Shown: positions 31,303 to 37,876 of the stretch, one piece after another
How positions within the stretch are numbered: the first letter of the stretch is position 1
Layout of the letters: every line of letters begins with the position of its first letter
IMG/VR virus record: IMGVR_UViG_3300011269_000008
Span: 1 to 43,831 of that record
Reading direction: 5' to 3' (one strand)
Source: a virus
Length of the DNA: 43,831 nt
Position numbers and translations under genes: made by a program
The notes under the pieces: model-generated
The model's database searches: none
What the model saw: only the letters and a program-made list of their open reading frames with translations
Told to the model about the DNA's origin: nothing

Positions 31303-31672
31303 AACTCTCCTATCCCGCCTCCAATCCGCCACCGGCCCAAGCCGCGAGCTTGATCGCGCCATAGCAGAATCGCTTGGCTATCAGGTCGAGGTAATCCGCG
31401 TTCCTGATGACCATCCTATTTTCAAGCCCGGCGGCGGCCTCGAATTCATGGTGAAGGACGGTCAGCGGACAGCTATTCCGCCATGGACCGAATCCATCGA
31501 CGCGGCGCTGACGCTAATGCCGGAAGGTTTCTATTGGGACGTATCGTCAAATCCTAATGGCTTCTTGGCTGAGGTATGGGCAACGACCGTATTTGATGGT
31601 CATTCCAAAGCCACTCCCGCCATCGCTCTTCTTATCGCAATCGAGCGGGCACAAGAGGACAGAAAGCTATGA
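31295..31672 (+). CDS. Phage ABA-sandwich-like protein
   Basis: 125 aa with GTG start. SRELDRAIAESLGYQVEVIR, then IPPWTESIDAALTLMPEGFY, WDVSSNPNGFLAEVWATT and TPAIALLIAIERAQED match the phage ABA-sandwich family (a small alpha-beta-alpha domain with D-A-A-L-x-L-x-P). Family function is unknown. Confidence 0.75.
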   Translation: MSETLLSRLQSATGPSRELDRAIAESLGYQVEVIRVPDDHPIFKPGGGLEFMVKDGQRTAIPPWTESIDAALTLMPEGFYWDVSSNPNGFLAEVWATTVFDGHSKATPAIALLIAIERAQEDRKL

Positions 31673-31875
31673 CCGACTCCACCGCAATGCGGAAATATAC
31701 TCTGATCCAGCCCGTCGTGGATGAAGACTTTCCCGACGCGCACAACGTGTTCTTGCAAGTGACGAACCAGCGCTTTTGCGTCACGCAGCATGGCTGCGAA
31801 ACCAAGGAAGAGGCCGAGTGGTGCCGTGATCAGCTCTGTATCGCGCTGGCGAAGATCGTGGGGGATAGCAAATGA
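31669..31875 (+). CDS. Small early protein
   Basis: 68 aa, MTDSTAMRKYTLIQPVVDED, HNVFLQVTNQRFCVTQHGCE, then TKEEAEWCRDQLCIALAKIV. A beta-beta-alpha layout with several Cys is visible. ATGA overlaps on both sides. Function unknown. Confidence 0.65.
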   Translation: MTDSTAMRKYTLIQPVVDEDFPDAHNVFLQVTNQRFCVTQHGCETKEEAEWCRDQLCIALAKIVGDSK

Positions 31876-32249
31876 CGACGGCGCAGGACGTGATCGCAAG
31901 CGATGCTCTTCTTTGCGCAATCGAGGACGCAAAAGAGCAGGCAGCTTATGCATCCAGCGGCAATTTATGGGAACATGATTTTCTTTCGTTCCTTGTTTCT
32001 GCCCCCGATTCCGTCCGCCTGGAACTGGCAGCGCTGCTCAATCCGTGGCGGCCGATAGAGACAGCGCCGAAGGATGGGACTTGGATTATTGCATGCGGAC
32101 CCAGCGGTATATGGGCGAAAATTTCATGGGGCAGAAATCGCCACGGCGATATGGCGTGGTGCTCTCCGACATTCTGGTGGCAAGAAGAAGAGAAAAAATT
32201 CAGTCACTGGCAGCTACTTCCCGCCCCGCCATCGGAGGACAAGACATGA
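31872..32249 (+). CDS. DUF551-type protein
   Basis: 125 aa. The C-terminal half, NPWRPIETAPKDGTWIIACG ... MAWCSPTFWW ... FSHWQLLPAPP, is the DUF551 signature found in many phage early regions. The N-terminal half is a separate helical segment (ALLCAIEDAKEQAAYASSG). Function unknown. Confidence 0.75.
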   Translation: MTTAQDVIASDALLCAIEDAKEQAAYASSGNLWEHDFLSFLVSAPDSVRLELAALLNPWRPIETAPKDGTWIIACGPSGIWAKISWGRNRHGDMAWCSPTFWWQEEEKKFSHWQLLPAPPSEDKT

Positions 32250-32458
32250 GCGTAGGTATTATCTCTGAAAGAGAAAGCTTCCTTGTCCCTCGCGCCCAGT
32301 ACGAAGCGCTGATGGCAGCGGCGAAGCTATTCCTGCGAGGATACCCAAGCGCGACTGAGGACAACACTGATCCTAAGTGCAACTGCTATAGCTGCAAATG
32401 CGAACGCGCTGCTGTCGCCCTTCGCGCCGCCGGCATACAGATAGAGAAGCAGCCATGA
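32246..32458 (+). CDS. Small early protein with CxC-x-x-CxC motif
   Basis: 70 aa, MSVGIISERESFLVPRAQYE, ALMAAAKLFLRGYP, then KCNCYSCKCERAAVALRAA. Closely spaced cysteines suggest metal binding. The phrase PRxQYEA also occurs in the unrelated minus-strand gene at 36979-37155 (PRVQYEAA). ATGA overlaps on both sides. Confidence 0.65.
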   Translation: MSVGIISERESFLVPRAQYEALMAAAKLFLRGYPSATEDNTDPKCNCYSCKCERAAVALRAAGIQIEKQP

Positions 32459-32730
32459 TCACCGATAAAATGGTCGAACTGGCGCTTGTCGAGTGGCGCA
32501 AGATCATCCGCTTGCAGCTGGTGGCTTCGATCGAGGACCCCGACGAAATCCAGACGTGCCGTATTATACCGCGCACTGAAGCGCCAGCTATGCGCGCCGC
32601 CCTCGAAGCCGCCCTCAGCGGGAAGGAGAACAAAGACACCGTTCTGGTCGCTCCACCTGATTCCGATCCAGGATGGCATGATGTAGTTGACACGATCCGT
32701 CCCACCGGGAAGAACCACCCCAATGACTGA
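32455..32730 (+). CDS. Small early protein
   Basis: 91 aa, MITDKMVELALVEWRKIIRL, QLVASIEDPDEIQTCRIIPR, TEAPAMRAALEAALSGKENK. Helical; the segment M-R-A-A-L-E-A-A-L is a module common in small phage early proteins. ATGA overlap upstream, 8-nt overlap downstream. Confidence 0.65.
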   Translation: MITDKMVELALVEWRKIIRLQLVASIEDPDEIQTCRIIPRTEAPAMRAALEAALSGKENKDTVLVAPPDSDPGWHDVVDTIRPTGKNHPND

Positions 32731-32944
32731 CATCACCACTATAATTCACGGCAAGCAGCGCCAAGCTATCGAGGCTATGATCGAAATCTTTGGTGACGAC
32801 ACCGAAACAATACTCAATGCACTGCACGAGATGGCCGCCAGAATCGCGATTGCGTCAGAAGTGAGTCCGGAAGATTTCACTGCTAGCGTGAAGCATCATT
32901 GGGACTTCTTGGCAAATGCTATCAACAGGACTACCACACAATGA
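32723..32944 (+). CDS. Small early protein
   Basis: 73 aa, MTDITTIIHGKQRQAIEAMI, EIFGDDTETILNALHEMAAR, then a helical end with ASVKHHWDFLANAI. Acidic and helical. Coupled to both neighbours by start/stop overlaps. Function unknown. Confidence 0.65.
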   Translation: MTDITTIIHGKQRQAIEAMIEIFGDDTETILNALHEMAARIAIASEVSPEDFTASVKHHWDFLANAINRTTTQ

Positions 32945-33855
32945 CTAACATCACCGCGCTTGCGCAAGAGATTGTAAAATTTCACGAGGACATCGACTCT
33001 GGCGCAGACATTCCAGTGCATATCTACAAAATGGCGCGCGACGCCCTCTTTCGCCTCACCGCTTCATCGCTGCCGGAAGATTGCATTGCACAAGCCACAA
33101 AACTCCTTCGCGAGCGCATCCCACTTGTTCTGAAATTCGAAAGCGGAGCGGCCTATGCAATCATGGTCGGCGTTGAAGACTTGGCGCGTGATGTACTTGC
33201 GCTTGCTTCACCGGCTCCGCCGCTGCCGGAGGACATCGCGGGGCTGATCATCGGGCTTGAAGCGCGCGCGCACGAACGCGCGCGTAAAAACTCTATGGTG
33301 GCGGTTGAACAATTACTCGAATGGCAAGCCGCCGCCGCCCTCCGCACGCTGACGCAGCGTGTTCATGAATTGGAAGAAATCTTTCGCGTTCCGCTGCCCA
33401 TGGAAATAAATGCTCTGGCGATGATCATCGATCGCCATCTTGGCAATGATTCGGTGATCACATTGCCACGAGCTGATGCCGGAGCATTACTCGCTGCCCT
33501 CCGCACCCTTGCGCAGAAGAACGAAAAACTCAAGGCGCTCGTCACGACATATTTTGAAGCCGACGTGATCGGCGAAATGAATTCAGAAGCCGACGCCATC
33601 GCAGCGCTAGTGCGAGATCAGCCTCCGATTACCGACAAGGCCGTCCGAACGGAGACGATCGAGGAATGTTTGGAAACATTGGTCAATCAAGGCTTCCCAG
33701 AGGAAGGCCGCGTTTGCAAATCCATCCGCGCTCTCGCTCATGCTTCGACAAGCGCTGGGCAGGATGAGCGAACAGAATCAGACCCTGATCTTCCGACCGC
33801 GGAAGACGTGCGGGGAGTCCTGAAGCCTGAGAGCAAGACTGAGTCAGAGGAATGA
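32941..33855 (+). CDS. Large mosaic early protein, unknown
   Basis: 304 aa, the largest protein of the early operon and almost all helical. Recurrent segments such as LRTLTQRVHELEEIFRVP, GALLAALRTLAQKNEKLKAL and EDIAGLIIGLEARAHERA suggest duplication of small early modules. The Ser/Glu-rich tail (ESKTESEE) is disordered. No catalytic motif is seen. Start chosen at the ATGA overlap. Confidence 0.65.
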   Translation: MTNITALAQEIVKFHEDIDSGADIPVHIYKMARDALFRLTASSLPEDCIAQATKLLRERIPLVLKFESGAAYAIMVGVEDLARDVLALASPAPPLPEDIAGLIIGLEARAHERARKNSMVAVEQLLEWQAAAALRTLTQRVHELEEIFRVPLPMEINALAMIIDRHLGNDSVITLPRADAGALLAALRTLAQKNEKLKALVTTYFEADVIGEMNSEADAIAALVRDQPPITDKAVRTETIEECLETLVNQGFPEEGRVCKSIRALAHASTSAGQDERTESDPDLPTAEDVRGVLKPESKTESEE

Positions 33856-33965
33856 GCAGACTATGCATCGAATGGTTCTGGCTTAAAACCAGAATTCGAG
33901 TCTGGATTTGGAATCACATCAAACGTCATTGGTATGCTTGGCGCTATCCTGGGTCAGAGGAATGA
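33852..33965 (+). CDS. 37-aa Trp-rich basic peptide
   Basis: Reads MSRLCIEWFWLKTRIRVWIW, then NHIKRHWYAWRYPGSEE, with six Trp and many Arg/His. It exactly fills the space between two genes with ATGA overlaps at both ends, and its start and the next gene's start sit in the same duplicated leader (GTCAGAGGAATGAGC). It could be membrane-active or bind nucleic acid; no homolog is known to me. Confidence 0.6.
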   Translation: MSRLCIEWFWLKTRIRVWIWNHIKRHWYAWRYPGSEE

Positions 33966-34255
33966 GCGAACCCGTCGCCCGTACCGTCAAGGATTTCTGC
34001 CGCACCTATGGTGTCAGCAAGAGCAGCGTCTATCGAGAAATAGCGGCTGGGCGGCTCCAAGTTGTTAAGTACGGAGTCACGACCCTAATCCTAGAAGAAA
34101 GCGCAAAAGCTTGGTTTCTCAGCCTGGTTCTTACGTCTACGTCCGCGGGCGCGTCTACGTCTACGTCTACGCCTAATGCTGGGATTGGCAGGGATGCGCC
34201 GGGACGGCTGGGGAAAGCAAAACAGAAAATATCACATGCTTGTAAGAAGTTATGA
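33962..34255 (+). CDS. Excisionase/AlpA-like HTH protein
   Basis: 97 aa. TVKDFCRTYGVSKSSVYREI, AAGRLQVVKYGVTTLILEES is the HTH_17/excisionase pattern (winged HTH binding direct repeats). The C-terminus has a Thr-Ser run from an ACGTCT hexamer repeat (34131-34176) and a basic end. No integrase is visible, so it may be a transcription factor or a remnant. Confidence 0.75.
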   Translation: MSEPVARTVKDFCRTYGVSKSSVYREIAAGRLQVVKYGVTTLILEESAKAWFLSLVLTSTSAGASTSTSTPNAGIGRDAPGRLGKAKQKISHACKKL

Positions 34256-34409
34256 TCCCTCTGGGGTCAGCTGGGGTCCGTCGGGGAAAGCAGCTTGGCG
34301 GAAGGGGTGGCCGCCATGTTGTATTGAATTCATTTGATAATTTTCAATTTCTGAAATTCAGTCTACGTCTGTATCTACGTCACCGCGCCGTAATCAGCTC
34401 TATTCCGCC
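34256..34409. other. Convergent intergenic region
   Basis: Non-coding gap between the end of the plus early operon and the minus gene at 34410. It contains the palindrome AATTTC-t-GAAATT (34346-34358) and another copy of the ACGTCT-like stretch near 34361-34380. No classic U-tract terminator is visible, although readthrough of both operons would collide here. Confidence 0.4.
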
Positions 34410-34751
34410 TCATCTCGCTCTTTTTGGCACCACCTGTTCGATCTTCTGTTCTTGCTGCTTGATATCGAGCCTGTTGGCGCGAACCTCGTGCTCAAGATCG
34501 GATAAGCGCATCGTCAAGGTCTCGATTCTAAGATCACGAAGTTGGAAATCACGCCGGGCGTCGTCGCCGCGGTAACGGTCGGTCATCGTGAAATTGACGG
34601 TATTAGTGAGAACTTTGACATCGGTCTGAAGCGTACCGACGGCCTGAAGGAGCCACGCCACAAGCCCCATGGTTCCGAGCATGGCGCTGCGGCCGACGAT
34701 CGTGAATAGAGCGCTGGAGGCAACTTTTTCAGCGACGTCTTGGCCGGTCAT
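34410..34751 (-). CDS. Membrane/coiled-coil protein, holin- or spanin-like
   Basis: 113 aa. One transmembrane helix about residues 22-42 (AMLGTMGLVAWLLQAVGTLQ), then TDRYRGDDARRDFQLRDLRI and a heptad-rich helix (ETLTMRLSDLEHEVRANRLD). Proteins of this layout are common in alphaproteobacterial phages near lysis or accessory genes. GAGG lies before the ATG. A role in lysis (holin or inner-membrane spanin) is a reasonable guess only. Confidence 0.6.
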   Translation of the reverse strand: MTGQDVAEKVASSALFTIVGRSAMLGTMGLVAWLLQAVGTLQTDVKVLTNTVNFTMTDRYRGDDARRDFQLRDLRIETLTMRLSDLEHEVRANRLDIKQQEQKIEQVVPKRAR

Positions 34752-35136
34752 TCATTGCCTCGATCGCGTTTAATTGTGGCGGACGACTGTCACATAGATG
34801 AACAATGTGAAAATCGTTGTCGTTTCGTTGCGAGTCAGAATGTCGCGGCAAATGGCTCTATTTTACTAACTGATTCGCGAGACTCATCTATTTCTGTTCT
34901 CACATTCTATTTCAAAACAGAACGAATACGGAATATATACTTCGCATCATCTTTCGCCGCCAAGTAATATGCAATATATTGGGCGCGTGTCGGAGGATGG
35001 GTTTCGGACATGCACCATCGATCGAAGCCATCCGAAACATGATGGACCGCGGTACACTCAGAGAGCTCCCCGAGTAAGCCCCGTCCTCCGACTACCCTTA
35101 TGTAAGGGAATCGCAGTCGGCGGCTTGTGGAATGCA
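34752..35136. other. Structured, partly AT-rich non-coding region
   Basis: No convincing gene. It holds three GANTC sites (34832, 34872, 34881). It also holds nested inverted repeats: GTCGGAGGA/TCCTCCGAC (34989-34997, 35084-35092) enclosing GTTTCGGA/TCCGAAAC (35001-35008, 35031-35038), then CCCTTA-tg-TAAGGG (35095-35108). GTCGGCGGCT occurs near 35121, a partial copy of the six-copy repeat. A 34-codon minus frame (35011-34907, MSETHPPTRAQYIAYYLAAK) could be a tiny gene but has no RBS. Confidence 0.5.
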
Positions 35137-35391
35137 CTAGAGCAATCGTATGTCGCGATGAAGCGACAGCTCGCATCCTTCCCCCATACAAACGCCGTTT
35201 GCCATGAGTCGGAATTTGGCTTTGCCACCACAGCCGCACCGACATTTGAGATAGTGGCCGCCACGGGCGTCTTGCGGCTCGACGTAGAGACGATGGCGCA
35301 AAATCGAGCCATGTTGGCCCCAGGCTTCCGTTCCGCCTTCCATGGCGGCTTTTAGGGCGGCCGGGGATAGCTCATTAAGTTTCATTGGCAT
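35137..35391 (-). CDS. Small zinc-ribbon-like accessory protein
   Basis: 84 aa; MKLNELSPAALKAAMEGGTE may be the true N-terminus two codons in. YLKCRCGCGGKAKFRLMANG, then VCMGEGCELSLHRDIRLL has C-x-C-x-C and C-x-x-x-x-C clusters suggesting a metal site. It is the last gene of the minus array, just after repeat copy A. Confidence 0.55.
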   Translation of the reverse strand: MPMKLNELSPAALKAAMEGGTEAWGQHGSILRHRLYVEPQDARGGHYLKCRCGCGGKAKFRLMANGVCMGEGCELSLHRDIRLL

Positions 35392-35403
35392 CACACTGCG
35401 ATA

Positions 35404-35446
35404 AGTCGGCGGCTCGCTGCCAAGCCTACCTCACGGAAGGCTTAAG
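35404..35446 (-). repeat. Intergenic hairpin repeat, copy A
   Basis: Plus-strand core GTCGGCGGCTCGCTGCCAAG followed by CCTACC and TCACGGAAGGCTT. On the transcribed minus strand it can fold AAGCCT ... AGGCTT and GGC-agcga-GCC. It lies between the stop of the gene at 35442 and the start at 35391. Confidence 0.85.
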
Positions 35447-35693
35447 AAGCGACCCGCAAGATGAATTGCCCTCTATGCCACCGGCCGTTTGCTGGAATTG
35501 GTAAATCCTGCCATGCGATGACGGTCGCCATTTCAGGCTCTCCGTTGTTAAGCCAACGTCGCCTCTGGTGATCGAAGGCGCGAATGCCAACCCATGTCAT
35601 TCCATCTTGCAAGAGCGTGACCAGCTTTCGCGCGTCGCCTTCTGAAACATTGCTACTGTAATCCCATCCATCGGATTGCGCAGTCATTATCAT
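35442..35693 (-). CDS. Small accessory protein
   Basis: 83 aa (81 from the second ATG). AQSDGWDYSSNVSEGDARKL, VTLLQDGMTWVGIRAFDHQR, PEMATVIAWQDLPIPANGRW; looks like a small beta-rich domain. Flanked by repeat copies A and B. Function unknown. Confidence 0.6.
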   Translation of the reverse strand: MIMTAQSDGWDYSSNVSEGDARKLVTLLQDGMTWVGIRAFDHQRRRWLNNGEPEMATVIAWQDLPIPANGRWHRGQFILRVAS

Positions 35694-35702
35694 CTCGCAG
35701 TC

Positions 35703-35740
35703 AGTCGGCGGCTCGCTGCCAAGCCTACCTCACGGTGGCC
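35703..35740 (-). repeat. Intergenic hairpin repeat, copy B
   Basis: Same invariant core as copy A, with CACGGTGGCC at the variable end. The last codons and TAG of the upstream gene product (ending TVR) lie inside the repeat. Confidence 0.85.
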
Positions 35741-36003
35741 GCGACATCATGAGAGGATTCGGCTTTCTCTAGAGGGCGAAACTTGCGATGATCGAAAGAC
35801 CATTCGGCTTCATCGTCGTCGTTCCAAATGATCGACGGATTTGGCAATTCCGCCAGCCTGATGCCGTAGCCCTCGATATGCGGCTCTCTGTGAATTGAGG
35901 CGACGGTATAGATTTCCCCCTTCTTAGGACGTAACGGCACATAAGGCAGGCAATCTGCTCGTATCGTCTCGTCAATACACACGACCTTCTGTCCGATGCG
36001 CAC
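35725..36003 (-). CDS. Small accessory protein, SH3-like layout
   Basis: 92 aa, GTG start with GGAG upstream. MRIGQKVVCIDETIRADCLP, YVPLRPKKGEIYTVASIHRE, GYGIRLAELPNPSIIWND, FDHRKFRPLEKAES follows a pattern of five short strands that I have seen in phage proteins binding nothing known. Its stop lies in repeat copy B, its start follows copy C. Confidence 0.65.
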   Translation of the reverse strand: MRIGQKVVCIDETIRADCLPYVPLRPKKGEIYTVASIHREPHIEGYGIRLAELPNPSIIWNDDDEAEWSFDHRKFRPLEKAESSHDVAATVR

Positions 36004-36033
36004 TTGTTTCTCCAGTTCTCGTTAAATGAACGA

Positions 36034-36072
36034 GGTCGGCGGCTCGCTGCCAAGCCTACCCCACAGGAGGCT
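36034..36072 (-). repeat. Intergenic hairpin repeat, copy C
   Basis: Invariant core present; the variable end is CCCACAGGAGGCT. It is extended by an extra hairpin TCTCA ... TGAGA (to about 36092) that is also found beside copy F. Confidence 0.85.
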
Positions 36073-36466
36073 CGCTCTCACCACGAGGATGAGAAGAGCA
36101 TGGACCGGCATTCCAACGGCATTCCGCCTGTTTTTCCTTTGATGGCGGCAGACCAGAACCCGGATCACAGCCACATTGCGGAACCCGTTCGAACGGCAGA
36201 TTGCATTCTCGAAGGCGCGCCTGCCTGACGGTAGGCTCATTCTTCAGAACTATTCTGACAACGCCACGGCATGGTTTGTTTTTCCGATCGGCGCGGCGAA
36301 CGATGCCACAGCTCTTGCAGCATTCCCATTGCAACCAATCCAGTTTGAACCACTCGTGCGTTTCGTCGTCTGTCATGACCCCTGAGTCTCGCGTCTTGCC
36401 GCCCCGTAAAAGCCGCAAGCAGGCATGATGGATTTCTCCAACCGTCGGGGTTCCGAGTGCTTTCAC
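36056..36466 (-). CDS. Cys-rich accessory protein
   Basis: 136 aa with GTG start, or 106 aa from the ATG at 36376. WECCKSCGIVRRADRKNKPC is a probable zinc knuckle; further Cys lie in VPQCGCDPG and AECRWNAGPCSS. It ends GESEPPVG with the stop in repeat copy C, and follows copy D. Function unknown. Confidence 0.55.
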   Translation of the reverse strand: MKALGTPTVGEIHHACLRLLRGGKTRDSGVMTDDETHEWFKLDWLQWECCKSCGIVRRADRKNKPCRGVVRIVLKNEPTVRQARLRECNLPFERVPQCGCDPGSGLPPSKEKQAECRWNAGPCSSHPRGESEPPVG

Positions 36467-36478
36467 ACCGCGAGATTC

Positions 36479-36517
36479 AGTCGGCGGCTCGCTGCCAAGC
36501 CTACCTCACGGAAGGCT
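36479..36517 (-). repeat. Intergenic hairpin repeat, copy D
   Basis: Invariant core with CTCACGGAAGGCT at the variable end. The stop of the gene at 36516 lies at its edge. Confidence 0.85.
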
Positions 36518-36758
36518 ACCGGCTTTTCTCTAGCCCTTCGAAGCTGGCACCGTGGAAACCAAGCGCCGTTTCGTAGGTATCCTTGGTTTCACCTTGATAG
36601 CTCACGGCCGCAACGATAGATGCCCATTCGGACGGCGGAATCTCGCGCTGCCATTCGACTTCATCGGTCCTGCCATGTTTGGTCTGTGTCAGCTCGACTG
36701 TTCCATCATTAAGGCGACGAAAATATAGACCATCTGACCAGTGAAAGCCGTCTCTCAT
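36516..36758 (-). CDS. Small accessory protein
   Basis: 80 aa from the ATG in the ATGA overlap (GGAG upstream). MRDGFHWSDGLYFRRLNDGT, VELTQTKHGRTDEVEWQREI, PPSEWASIVAAVSYQGETK. Strand-rich start then a helix. Function unknown. Confidence 0.65.
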   Translation of the reverse strand: MRDGFHWSDGLYFRRLNDGTVELTQTKHGRTDEVEWQREIPPSEWASIVAAVSYQGETKDTYETALGFHGASFEGLEKSR

Positions 36759-36943
36759 AGATCGCTCCATTTTCCTGAGTTTGTCGCATGCTCGCCATAG
36801 CTATCACCGCATTTTGGGCAGCACCAATACCTGCCGCGTAATTCAAGAAGCGGACGCGGATCATCGCCGCCCCACGACTGGCAGTTAAGCTTGACGCAGA
36901 CTTCGGTAGGGCAGCAACCCTGATCTTCACAATCGTCGTCCAT
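36755..36943 (-). CDS. Small zinc-binding accessory protein
   Basis: 62 aa. MDDDCEDQGCCPTEVCVKLN, CQSWGGDDPRPLLELRGRYW, CCPKCGDSYGEHATNSG. Several C-x-x-C-type pairs indicate a zinc-binding fold. AAAGGACAAAGG precedes the ATG, right after repeat copy E. It is the only pair in the array (with the next gene) not separated by a repeat. Confidence 0.65.
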   Translation of the reverse strand: MDDDCEDQGCCPTEVCVKLNCQSWGGDDPRPLLELRGRYWCCPKCGDSYGEHATNSGKWSDL

Positions 36944-36957
36944 CCTTTGTCCTTTCA

Positions 36958-36998
36958 CTCGGCGGCTCGCTGCCAAGCCTACCTCACGGGAGGCTTAA
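36958..36998 (-). repeat. Intergenic hairpin repeat, copy E
   Basis: Invariant core with CTCACGGGAGGCTTAAGG at the variable end. On the minus strand AAGCCT-cccgtgaggt-AGGCTT is a perfect 6-bp stem. The last codons PPVR and TAG of the upstream gene are inside it. Confidence 0.85.
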
Positions 36999-37155
36999 GG
37001 AACGTAAGGGCTGAGCCGACATGCCACCCGATTTTTGTCAATGGACCAGCATCGTGACCCCGCTCTTCAAGAATTTCCTCACAAATTTTAAGCTGCCTGA
37101 CTGCCGCTTCATACTGGACGCGAGGGATAGTGACGGTGTCTGCATTCAAGCTCAT
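36979..37155 (-). CDS. Small accessory protein, first of the repeat array
   Basis: 58 aa. MSLNADTVTIPRVQYEAAVR, QLKICEEILEERGHDAGPLT, KIGWHVGSALTFLKPPVR. An AGGAGG ribosome-binding site lies 6 nt before the ATG. Helical. PRVQYEA is a motif also seen in a small early protein at 32246. The stop is inside repeat copy E; the start follows copy F. Confidence 0.7.
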   Translation of the reverse strand: MSLNADTVTIPRVQYEAAVRQLKICEEILEERGHDAGPLTKIGWHVGSALTFLKPPVR

Positions 37156-37171
37156 GTGGTCCTCCTGTCAA

Positions 37172-37210
37172 AGTCGGCGGCTCGCTGCCAAGCCTACCTT
37201 ACGGAAGGCT
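37172..37210 (-). repeat. Intergenic hairpin repeat, copy F
   Basis: Invariant core with CTTACGGAAGGCT at the variable end, followed by the extra hairpin CTCTCA ... TGAGAG (37213-37234). This is the copy farthest upstream on the transcribed minus strand. A partial inverted copy (GCGAGCCGCC) lies near 37247. Confidence 0.85.
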
Positions 37211-37683
37211 CACTCTCACCACAGCGGATGAGAGCTCACATCTAAGCGAGCCGCCTAGCTTGGCGCCCCTGCCTCATTGTGAGGCCGCCTCTGTGAGCCG
37301 CGGTGGGCACGTCCACGCTTACCCGACGGATGCAGGAAGACGTGTGTGTTCGCGGCCCGGGACACGGGGCATCAACAAAGGCCAAGGCGCCCGTATATGT
37401 GCACATAGACAAGCCTGATGACGTATATCTACTCATATACATCGCCCCGGCTTGCCGGAGGGCCATCCGATATCGGCAGGAGGTGGGAGCGCTGACGAGG
37501 CGCTCCCTACGCCGATAACGACGACCCCTACTATAGGACTCATATCCTGGACACCATTGTCAGGAACGCCTAGCTTTAGCTTCTCGCGGGCCGGGCGCTA
37601 CTCCGGCTTGGCGCTCGTGTCAGAGGGCGCAACTCTGAATGCCTTCCACGCCACCGCGAGAAGAGCCCCCGGCACGCCGGAGG
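37211..37683. other. Hairpin-dense non-coding region
   Basis: No convincing gene in 470 bp. Exact inverted repeats include GCCTCA-ttg-TGAGGC (37271-37285), the palindrome TATGTGCACATA (~37395-37406), GTATAT-ctactc-ATATAC (37423-37440), and CCGGC-tt-GCCGG (37447-37458). TATCGGC/GCCGATA encloses GGGAGCGC/GCGCTCCC (37471-37518). CTTCTCGCGG/CCGCGAGAAG (37580-37589, 37654-37663) encloses GCCGG/CCGGC and CAGAG/CTCTG stems. A hairpin at 37666-37685 directly follows the stop of the gene at 37684 and may end that transcript. Candidate structured RNA or replication origin. Confidence 0.55.
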
Positions 37684-37872
37684 CTAAGATTCAGGAATCA
37701 GATGATTCCACTTCACCGTTCCAAACGTGCCGTCGTCCCATGTCATGAAGGCATCACCATCATGCATGAATTCATCGGCGACGCCGCGGCGACCATCGGT
37801 CATATAGACCACACGATCGCCGGCTTTCATACCGCAGGCGCCAGATTTATTGGGGAGCACATGGGGGTGCAT
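37684..37872 (-). CDS. Small SH3-like accessory protein
   Basis: 62 aa from 37872, or 48 aa from the ATG at 37830. MKAGDRVVYMTDGRRGVADE, FMHDGDAFMTWDDGTFGTVK, WNHLIPES is a compact five-strand pattern (K-x-G-D-x-V...W-D-D-G). It starts 4 nt after the outer-membrane protein gene. Function unknown. Confidence 0.65.
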   Translation of the reverse strand: MHPHVLPNKSGACGMKAGDRVVYMTDGRRGVADEFMHDGDAFMTWDDGTFGTVKWNHLIPES

Positions 37873-37876
37873 TCGA

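Noticed and set aside
34131-34176. ACGTCT hexamer repeat as a phase-variable switch
   Set aside because: The 6-bp unit keeps the frame on gain or loss, so it cannot switch the gene off; it only changes the Thr-Ser linker length.
34252-34575. 107-codon plus-strand ORF after the excisionase-like gene
   Set aside because: Overlaps the supported minus membrane/coiled-coil gene, has no RBS fit beyond the stop overlap, and its product is low-complexity Ser/Arg-rich.
35404-37210. CRISPR array
   Set aside because: Repeats recur but are 214-479 bp apart with genes between them, not 25-40-bp spacers, and no cas genes are present.
35404-37210. Integron attC array
   Set aside because: The cassette-like layout is suggestive, but the repeats lack the RYYYAAC/GTTRRRY ends and no tyrosine integrase is found.
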